Assembly (NCBI GenBank): GCA_028688275.1
Contig: JAQTYN010000005.1
Coordinates: 1 to 64,000, forward strand
DNA: 64,000 nucleotides
Direction: 5' to 3'
From: Gallionella sp.
Lineage (GTDB): Bacteria > Pseudomonadota > Gammaproteobacteria > Burkholderiales > Gallionellaceae
The position numbers and the translations under genes were made by a program. The notes under the pieces were generated by a model. The model worked only from the letters and a program-made list of their open reading frames with translations, had not been told where the DNA came from and searched no databases. Of this stretch, positions 57,887 to 64,000 are shown piece by piece; position 1 is the stretch's first letter, and every line of letters begins with the position of its first letter.

Positions 57887-57907
57887 GTGAGTTACCCAGC
57901 TAAAAAA

Positions 57908-60640
57908 CTACTTGCTTGCAGCCTTAGCCTTAGCTTGATCGAACGCCATGATAATGCTCAATTGGCTGGGCACAATCGCACGACGGAAAGCTTCGTTGAC
58001 TTGTTCCACAGTGAGTGCGCGAATTTTGTCATCTATTGCTTTGTCCCAATCAAATGTGCGATTCAAGAATAAATAGCTGCGCCAGCTTCCTGCGAGCCCG
58101 CCGTCATAAGTGCGAGATTGCAGCCGTTTTTGCAAAATGCCTGATTTAGCACCCGCCACCTCGGCGGTGGTAAATCCATCCTTAATCGCACGTTCCAGTT
58201 CACTTTTGACAGCGGCTTCCACCTTCAGCATGTTTTGTGGTGCGGCGATGGCCTGAATGCCGAAGGAAGCGGCGCGATCTATAGAGCCAATACTCAACCA
58301 AGAGCCTATGCTATACGACAAACCGTCTTTTTGACGTACACGTTGCATCAAACGTGAATCCAAACCCGCACCGCCCCCAAACAAATAGTTTGCCACGATA
58401 AGCGCAGGATAATCGGCATCATCATCGCGTCTATCCAAGTTCATTTGTGCGAGAAACGAGCCGTTTTCTTTGTCTGGTGTGTCAATGAGTTGATGCACAG
58501 GTTCAACGTCAAAGTTACGCATGGGCAAACGGGTATAAGGCTGAGCACTTTGCCAGTTAGCATAAACCTCGCTCACCGCCTGACGGACTTCAGCGGGGTC
58601 AAAATCCCCGACAATCGACAGCTCACCTTGCGAAGCACCATAAAATTGCGTGTAAAAATCTTTCACTTCTTTGAGGGTAATTGCCTTGGTTTCTGCAAGT
58701 TGCTCATCCGTGGTCTTATTGGCACGCCAATCGCCTTTAGGATAGCGATTGAAATGCGCTTCCAGTGCCTGGGAAGCGAGGACACCTGGATCTTTGCGAC
58801 TGGATTCAATGTCAGTGAGCGACTGCTTACGCAATTGCTCAAATTCATCTTCGGGAAAAGTCGGTGTTTTGAGTACATTAGCCATCAACTTCAGGGCTGC
58901 GATTAAATTCGGTCTTGTGGTTTGAAAACCATAGACCCCCCCTGAAACTTTTAAGCGATCAAACTCATCGGCCAGTTTTTGGCGGTTAAATTGTTGCGTG
59001 CCACGGGTAAGCATCGCCCCCGCGAAGCCTGCCGCAGCGGATTGCCCAAAGAGCGTTTTTTCATTTCCCCAATGCAACGTGAATGCCACATTCACCGTTT
59101 CGCCACGATTCTTTTTGGGCAACAAGGCCAACTTAATCCCGCCGATATTAGTTTGCTGTGTCCTTGCATTGATATTGGCGGGGGCGGGATCAAAGTTTTC
59201 ACCTGCTGCAATCGCCGCTTGAGGTTTAAAGTCTCGCAGTACCTCATCACTACTGGGTGCGATGGGAATTTCTGCCCGTTGCGGGGCATCTTCTGGCATA
59301 AAGACCCCTACCGTGCGATTGTCACGCTTGAAATAGCGTGCGGCGGCAGCGGCCACCTGCTCCGCTGTCACGTCAGTGGTGCGCGTGCGATTATTCAAAA
59401 ACAACCGCCAATCCCCTGATGCCAAGGACTCCGACAAGCCGATTGCTAAGCTCTGCGGGTTGTTCATGACTCTTTCAAAATAATTGGCATAGCTGCGGTG
59501 CTCCCGTTCCATTTCGGCAGGGGTGGGCGGGGTTTTAGAAAAATCTTCAATCGCCGCAATCAGCAGGTCACGCACGGGCTCGACTGCTTCACCCTTTTTG
59601 ATTTCAACCCCAATGACTTGCAAGCCAGGCGCAAAACCTTCGGATGACGTGCCAAACACGCTGGTGGCTTTGCCTGATTCCACCAATAATTTATGTAATC
59701 GACCATTGGGCGTATCCGTCAAAATGTCGTTGGCAAACGCCAAGACCGCATTATCCCCATGCAACACACTTGGCGATTTATACGCCACTAACACAATCTG
59801 AGCATCGCCTGTACGACGGACCAAAAAACTACGCTCGCCGTCTTGGGTAGGCTCCGTGGTCCAGAACTCAGGTAAGGTGCGCTTAGGTTTGGCAATGGAT
59901 CCAAAAGCCTGACTAATCCACTGCAAGGTTTTTGCTTCGTCAAACTTGCCTGCCACCACCAACGCCGCATTATCGGGTTGATAATAGCGATGGTAAAACG
60001 CCTGCAAATTGCCAATTTTGACATTTTCGATGTCGCTACGATTGCCGATAGTCGAATTGCCATAGTTATGCCAATCAAACGCCACGCTTTGCATCCGTTT
60101 GAACAGCACGCCAAACGGCGAGTTTTCTCCACGTTCAAATTCATTGCGCACCACGGTCATTTCAGAATCTAAGTCTTTTTTGGCGATAAAGGAGTTCACC
60201 ATGCGACTGGCTTCCATTTCCAAAGCCCATTTCAGATTTTCGTTGCTGGCTTGGAATGTTTCAAAGTAATTGGTACGATCTAACGAGGTCGTGCCATTCA
60301 TATTCATGCCGCGACGACTAAATTCTTGGGTGATATTGGGGAATTTTTTGGTGCCTTTAAAGACGAGATGTTCCAGCAAGTGTGCCATGCCAGATTCTCC
60401 ATAATTTTCATGGCGTGAACCCACGAAATAGGTAATATTCACCGTGACGGTAGGCTTGGCCGCATCGGGCAGCAATAACACTTTCAAACCGTTGCTTAAA
60501 CGATATTCATGTATGCCTTCGGCTTCGGTGATCTTTGTGACCCCTTTGGGCAAAGGAGTCGAAAATGCTGTCGTGGTGAACAGCAAGCTGCATATCGCCA
60601 CTGAAAATCTCACTTGCTTATTCCATTCACTGTATCGCAT
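57908..60640 (-). CDS. M16-family zinc protease (two-domain, exported)
   Basis: This 910-residue pitrilysin-family protease has a signal peptide (FSVAICSLLFTTTAFS) and the inverted zinc motif HLLEHLVFKGT (HxxEH) near residue 80; the second-site glutamate lies in the following helix. Two M16 peptidase units and two inactive C-terminal units cover the chain, the PqqL/YmxG-like fused form. It likely degrades peptides in the periplasm. I start at 60640 with GAGG upstream; 60661 is an alternative. Confidence 0.9.
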   Translation of the reverse strand: MRYSEWNKQVRFSVAICSLLFTTTAFSTPLPKGVTKITEAEGIHEYRLSNGLKVLLLPDAAKPTVTVNITYFVGSRHENYGESGMAHLLEHLVFKGTKKFPNITQEFSRRGMNMNGTTSLDRTNYFETFQASNENLKWALEMEASRMVNSFIAKKDLDSEMTVVRNEFERGENSPFGVLFKRMQSVAFDWHNYGNSTIGNRSDIENVKIGNLQAFYHRYYQPDNAALVVAGKFDEAKTLQWISQAFGSIAKPKRTLPEFWTTEPTQDGERSFLVRRTGDAQIVLVAYKSPSVLHGDNAVLAFANDILTDTPNGRLHKLLVESGKATSVFGTSSEGFAPGLQVIGVEIKKGEAVEPVRDLLIAAIEDFSKTPPTPAEMEREHRSYANYFERVMNNPQSLAIGLSESLASGDWRLFLNNRTRTTDVTAEQVAAAAARYFKRDNRTVGVFMPEDAPQRAEIPIAPSSDEVLRDFKPQAAIAAGENFDPAPANINARTQQTNIGGIKLALLPKKNRGETVNVAFTLHWGNEKTLFGQSAAAGFAGAMLTRGTQQFNRQKLADEFDRLKVSGGVYGFQTTRPNLIAALKLMANVLKTPTFPEDEFEQLRKQSLTDIESSRKDPGVLASQALEAHFNRYPKGDWRANKTTDEQLAETKAITLKEVKDFYTQFYGASQGELSIVGDFDPAEVRQAVSEVYANWQSAQPYTRLPMRNFDVEPVHQLIDTPDKENGSFLAQMNLDRRDDDADYPALIVANYLFGGGAGLDSRLMQRVRQKDGLSYSIGSWLSIGSIDRAASFGIQAIAAPQNMLKVEAAVKSELERAIKDGFTTAEVAGAKSGILQKRLQSRTYDGGLAGSWRSYLFLNRTFDWDKAIDDKIRALTVEQVNEAFRRAIVPSQLSIIMAFDQAKAKAASK

Positions 60641-60842
60641 AGCCTCTGTTCCTCTCATCAAAATTAGACGTGTTGGTTTAGTTTAACAAAATCAGCCTGA
60701 TATTATTTGCCTTCATCGCGCCCCATCTTATTCCTTGACCTACAAACCACCCTAGATTGAACTTTTTCTGCCTCAGTACATCTGAGCTACACTGCACTTG
60801 GGTGACAAGTGCATTTTGTTTGAACAACACGGGAGAATGGTA

Positions 60843-61937
60843 GTGAAGAAAACTTTAGTCTGGAGTGTCGCAGCAGTCGCTTTACTGAGTGGTGCAAATG
60901 TGTGGGCGTGGGGTGATTGTACGCCACGTCAGAATTCGCTCTGCCTGTCTGCTGAAATGGTCGGCAAAAGCCTGTCGGGAGCGGATTACAGTGGCACGGA
61001 CTTGCACAATAGCAACTTCTCCAAATCGGATCTTTCCAAAGCGAAACTGGTCAGCACCAATTTTTACAAATCTAAATTGGTTGAAACTAATCTAACAGGT
61101 GCTGATTTAACCAGTGCCAACTTGTTTTATGCCGACCTAAGTAAAGCGAATTTAACTGGCGCAAATTTAAACGATGCTCGTTTGGAAGGCACCAACTTTT
61201 CTAATGCTAATTTGACGGACGTGAATTTTGCGGGCGCTCGAATCAATGGAGCTAAGTTCTTTGGCGCGACACTTTGCCGTACGACCATGAGCGATGGCAT
61301 TATCAATAATGCGGGCTGCCCTATTGAAAAACCCAAAGTCGATGCCGCTGCAAATTCGACCACAAAACCACAAGGGCTAGTCATCAACGGTTGCGAAATT
61401 AAGCCTCAAACCGTGTGTTCCAATGCCGCTTTAGCAGAAGCCAATCTCGCTTCTGCTGAGTTGAGTGCAGCACAACTTTACATGGCAAACTTGGCCTCGG
61501 CTAATCTGTTCCGCGTAAATCTCTCCAAAGCCAACCTCACCGAAGCCAATTTAGCACGGGCGAATTTGGACAGAGCCAATCTGTCCCAAGCCAATTTGAC
61601 CGATGCAAATTTGAATAAAGCTGTGTTGCGCGGTACACGACTGGAACGCGCTAATCTAACAGGTGCGAGCTTGCTCAATGCGGACTTGTCTGATGCGGAT
61701 TTGAGTGGCGCGAATCTGACAGGTGCGACGCTGACGGGCGTGACTTTCTGCCATACCGTGATGCCTGATGGCATGACGAACAACAGCAGCTGCTTGCCAC
61801 CTGAAGCCAAGCCCGCTGAGGCTCCTAAAGTTATCCCTGAACCTGTTAAGGCGGTGACTGAACCAGTTGCCGCGCCAGTAAACCCTGTATCTGTTCAACC
61901 TAAGACGAAAAAGAAAGTTAAACCAAAAGCCCACTAA
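60843..61937 (+). CDS. Exported double pentapeptide-repeat protein
   Basis: This 364-residue protein has a signal peptide (TLVWSVAAVALLSGANVWA). Two right-handed beta-helix blocks of A(D/N)LXX pentapeptides follow: about residues 38-140, and about 195-315. Each block ends with a matching capping segment, ATLCRTTMSDGIINNAGC and VTFCHTVMPDGMTNNSSC, so the gene arose by internal duplication. A Pro/Lys-rich tail (~325-364) ends in basic residues. Pentapeptide proteins may mimic DNA or act as scaffolds; a periplasmic role is unknown. GTG at 60843 is spaced best from GGGAGA; an ATG at 60837 is also possible. Confidence 0.85.
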   Translation: MKKTLVWSVAAVALLSGANVWAWGDCTPRQNSLCLSAEMVGKSLSGADYSGTDLHNSNFSKSDLSKAKLVSTNFYKSKLVETNLTGADLTSANLFYADLSKANLTGANLNDARLEGTNFSNANLTDVNFAGARINGAKFFGATLCRTTMSDGIINNAGCPIEKPKVDAAANSTTKPQGLVINGCEIKPQTVCSNAALAEANLASAELSAAQLYMANLASANLFRVNLSKANLTEANLARANLDRANLSQANLTDANLNKAVLRGTRLERANLTGASLLNADLSDADLSGANLTGATLTGVTFCHTVMPDGMTNNSSCLPPEAKPAEAPKVIPEPVKAVTEPVAAPVNPVSVQPKTKKKVKPKAH

Positions 61938-61953
61938 CCTGATTTGAACGTAT

Positions 61954-61984
61954 GAAAAAGCCACGGCATCCCGTGGCTTTTTTT
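61954..61984 (+). terminator. Rho-independent terminator after the pentapeptide gene
   Basis: GAAAAAGCCACGG, loop CATC, CCGTGGCTTTTTTTC forms a strong hairpin with a T-run 17 bp after the stop. Confidence 0.92.
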
Positions 61985-62225
61985 CGCCACTTAGCTAACA
62001 ATGTCGATATTGGATGCATACCAGTTTCATGAATATTCGGTTGTTCAAAACCGTTTATATTTCCCCTTAGATGCACGCAACGCTGACGCAAAAATCACCA
62101 CCCAACAATTACGTCTAAGACGTATAATTGCCCGCCATAACTGATTTCTAATACGCTTTTTGGCCACTACATTGCCGAATGTATCGGCGTTTCAACTTGA
62201 AATACGCTGAGGAAGATGACCGATT

Positions 62226-62615
62226 ATGCCAATACTATCTGAAACAGAATTGTTAGCACACGATGCCCCACGAGGTACTGGATTGTCGGTGTCCATTCAC
62301 CCTGCTCAGGGTAGGCAGCTTGAGCAGGGAGGCGTGGCAAGTCGCACGGGGCGAGTCATCGAATCACCCATCGCGCAAGCTCGCGTAATGTCCCAATTAT
62401 CACAAGCTCAATTTGCGGGACTGTTGGGTGTTTCGGTGCGGACATTGCAAGAGTGGGAACAAGGGCGGCGGCAACCTTCAGGCGCAGCCAGAACCTTACT
62501 ACGCGTCGCTGAAAAACATCCAGAAGTACTACGCGAGTTAATTGCTGAGCCCAGCGATTTTCCGCACTTGAACGTATGTGTTATTTCAGGCGGAAACCAA
62601 CGGACACACTTTTGA
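62226..62615 (+). CDS. Orphan HTH antitoxin of the HigA/NadS type
   Basis: This 129-residue protein has a XRE-type helix-turn-helix (LSQAQFAGLLGVSVRTLQEWEQGRRQPSGAARTLLR, in parts) followed by VAEKHPEVL, the pattern of NadS/HigA antitoxins. Such proteins normally repress a RelE/HigB-like toxin gene just upstream, but no toxin is seen within the 240 bp before it. A perfect inverted repeat (CCCTGCTCA/TGAGCAGGG at 62300-62329) lies in its 5' part and encodes HPAQGRQLEQG, which is unlike the family. GAGGAAG precedes the ATG. It may be a solitary regulator or a relic. Confidence 0.72.
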   Translation: MPILSETELLAHDAPRGTGLSVSIHPAQGRQLEQGGVASRTGRVIESPIAQARVMSQLSQAQFAGLLGVSVRTLQEWEQGRRQPSGAARTLLRVAEKHPEVLRELIAEPSDFPHLNVCVISGGNQRTHF

Positions 62616-62654
62616 AAATACGAATGGAGCGTTGCGTAAAAAGAATCGAGTATT

Positions 62655-62800
62655 GGGTCGTTAGTCGCTAGCTGTTAGTCGTTAGTTAGCCAGATAAAAA
62701 CACCAGCATATCCAGTGCTATATATTGCAAATAATCGTGTATGCGCTGCACTTAATTTACGCTACTAACTAAAAGCTAACGACCAACAGCTTAATGACTT
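62655..62800. repeat. TTAGTCGTTAG-type inverted repeat before rsmG, copy 2
   Basis: The left arm (GGTCGTTAGTCGCTAGCTG, TTAGTCGTTAGTTAG) and right arm (CTAACTAAAAGCTAACGACC) are imperfect inverses around about 75 bp. It resembles the element before bioC and again ends a short way (28 bp) before a start codon. Confidence 0.7.
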
Positions 62801-62828
62801 ATCTACGACAATTTACAATCAGATATTT

Positions 62829-63461
62829 ATGCACCCTCTCTCACCCACTTTACAACAAGGCATCGCTGAACTTCAGCTCGATATCAGCGCGGAACAGCAA
62901 GCCAAGCTACTGACGTATGTAGATTTGCTGCACAAGTGGAATAAGGTTTATAACCTGACCGCGATTCGTGACCCAAAAGAAATGGTCAGCCATCATTTGC
63001 TCGATAGCCTCGCGGTCTTGCCGCATTTATGGGCGGGGCGATGGTTGGATGTGGGGTGTGGCGCGGGGCTGCCTGGCGTGGTGTTGGCAATCGTTCGACC
63101 CGATTGGTCGATTACCTTATTGGACAGCAACAGTAAAAAGACCAGCTTTGTGCAGCAGGCGATTATTCAACTGGGATTGAAAAATGCACACGTGCATTGC
63201 GCCCGCGTGGAAGATTTCCAACCCGAAAGCCGCTTTGATGGCATCATTTCTCGCGCCTTTACCGAGCTAGGCGATTTTTTACGCTGTTCTCGGCATTTAT
63301 TGGCTGACGATGGCCATTGGGCGGCCATGAAGGGGCATGCTGAAAATGAACTGGATAATCTCCCCGCCGATTGCACAATTGATAAAATACACACTTTGCA
63401 TGTGCCAACGATAGATGCGGCACGCAGTTTGGTGATAGCCACTCCGCAGATAACATTGTAA
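62829..63461 (+). CDS. rsmG: 16S rRNA (guanine527-N7)-methyltransferase
   Basis: This 210-residue SAM enzyme methylates G527 in 16S rRNA. LLHKWNKVYNLTAIRDP, LDVGCGAGLPGVVLAI, LLDSNSKKTSFVQQA and ISRAFTEL are family motifs. mnmG usually precedes rsmG; here an orphan antitoxin and a repeat lie upstream instead. parA follows after a REP-type palindrome. No Shine-Dalgarno is visible. Confidence 0.96.
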   Translation: MHPLSPTLQQGIAELQLDISAEQQAKLLTYVDLLHKWNKVYNLTAIRDPKEMVSHHLLDSLAVLPHLWAGRWLDVGCGAGLPGVVLAIVRPDWSITLLDSNSKKTSFVQQAIIQLGLKNAHVHCARVEDFQPESRFDGIISRAFTELGDFLRCSRHLLADDGHWAAMKGHAENELDNLPADCTIDKIHTLHVPTIDAARSLVIATPQITL

Positions 63462-63474
63462 CGTCGCACACAAA

Positions 63475-63516
63475 CGCCCTCTCCCCCGCCCCTCTCCCAC
63501 AAGTGGGCGAGGGGAG
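63475..63516. repeat. GC-rich REP-type palindrome, copy 4
   Basis: Located between rsmG and parA, it is nearly identical to the leuS copy (arms CCCCTCTCCCAC and GTGGGCGAGGGG). It begins 14 bp after the rsmG stop and ends 52 bp before parA. Confidence 0.88.
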
Positions 63517-63567
63517 TAAAAACGATGGTTTGCATATTGTGCATTTCCCAATTGGACAAAATTATTT

Positions 63568-64000
63568 ATGAGCAAAATTCTCGCGATTACCAATCAAAAA
63601 GGTGGGGTGGGTAAAACCACTACCACAGTCAACCTCGCCGCCAGTCTTGCCGCCGCGAAACAACGCGTGTTGCTGATTGACTTAGACCCGCAAGGCAATG
63701 CCACCATGGGATCTGGCATTGAAAAACGCGAGCTCAAAACCAGCGTGTATGATGTATTGCTGGATGAAGCTACGGTCGCAGAAGCCCGCCAACGCTGCGA
63801 AACGGGCAAATACGACGTGTTGCCTGCCAACCGCGAATTGGCGGGGGCAGAAATTGAACTGGTGGAAGTTGAGGCGCGTGAAATGCGCTTGCGCAACGCC
63901 TTGGCAGTGGTTGCAGCTGAATACGACTATGTGCTAATTGACTGCCCGCCCGCGCTGAATTTGCTGACTTTAAATGGATTATGCGCAGCGCGCACGGTGA
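63568..64000 (+). CDS. parA: Chromosome-partitioning ATPase ParA, 5' part
   Basis: The first 144 codons of a ParA/Soj ATPase run off the window end. The deviant Walker A is QKGGVGKTTTTVNLAASL at residues 10-27, then LLIDLDPQGNATMGSG and the Walker B region YVLIDCPPALNLLT. ParA moves the origin region with ParB and parS sites, which would follow downstream. The rsmG-parA order is the standard near-origin arrangement, which suggests this end of the window lies close to oriC. Only a weak GGA precedes the ATG. Confidence 0.95.
   Translation, partial: MSKILAITNQKGGVGKTTTTVNLAASLAAAKQRVLLIDLDPQGNATMGSGIEKRELKTSVYDVLLDEATVAEARQRCETGKYDVLPANRELAGAEIELVEVEAREMRLRNALAVVAAEYDYVLIDCPPALNLLTLNGLCAARTV

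Noticed and set aside
62001-62144. 47-codon ATG-started ORF upstream of the HTH antitoxin, considered as a missing toxin
   Set aside because: It has no ribosome binding site and no RelE/HigB-like motif. Its length is far below that of such toxins, so it is probably chance.

Overview
The window reads as a chromosomal segment of a betaproteobacterium, most plausibly a member of the Nitrosomonadales or a relative. This is an inference from gene content and order: the aroQ-accB-accC-prmA-DUF3426 run, a DUF1840 protein, a homodimeric-type aceE followed by aceF, the tyrS / M23 peptidase / anmK arrangement, a one-piece tmRNA with the tag ANDETYALAA, and several families of short palindromic intergenic repeats. 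No species can be named from the sequence alone. Both ends cut into genes or gene remnants.

Region by region. 1-0.8 kb: the 3' part of a PD-(D/E)XK nuclease-like gene with no proper start. 0.8-9.1 kb (minus strand): glgP and tal (carbon storage and pentose phosphate metabolism), the cbpA-cbpM co-chaperone pair, the peptidase mtfA, two small proteins and a succinate-semialdehyde dehydrogenase. 9.4-20.6 kb (plus): an M48 protease, an AT-rich orphan membrane protein, a UbiA prenyltransferase, a lipoprotein, fau, the pyruvate dehydrogenase genes aceE-aceF, nadD-rsfS-rlmH and ttcA. 20.7-26 kb (minus): an endolysin-like M15 peptidase, tRNA-Thr and tRNA-Lys, a BI-1 protein and a very large GGDEF-EAL protein ending in a CZB domain. 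26.2-31.5 kb (plus): bioF-bioH-bioC and bioD, interrupted by an eroded antitoxin and a lysozyme-inhibitor gene, then two exported proteins. 31.6-39.5 kb (plus): a type I restriction-modification operon, hsdM-hsdS-hsdR, with a YgjP-like metallohydrolase. 39.6-43.9 kb: tmRNA, tyrS, an M23 endopeptidase and anmK. 43.9-54.4 kb: ten minus-strand genes in a row, leuS-lptE-holA-cutA-dsbD-aroQ-accB-accC-prmA-DUF3426. 54.7-64 kb: an outer-membrane barrel protein, a stand-alone CZB protein, trxC, rsuA, an M16 protease, a pentapeptide-repeat protein, an orphan HTH antitoxin, rsmG and the start of parA.

The most distinctive feature is the load of small palindromic elements. A 154-bp element built of two inverted hairpins within terminal inverted repeats occurs three times in full and once as a half. 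A GC-rich REP-type palindrome occurs four times; two copies lie in frame inside bioH and leuS and are translated. At least four other palindromic repeat types sit in intergenic gaps, often right in front of a start codon. Other points of note are the join of a DUF29-like leader to an Ivy-type lysozyme inhibitor inside the bio locus, an orphan two-helix membrane protein with foreign-looking composition, and two CZB zinc-binding proteins in one window. I saw no CRISPR array, transposase, integrase or prophage structural gene. All domain calls come from motif reading, not from database searches.
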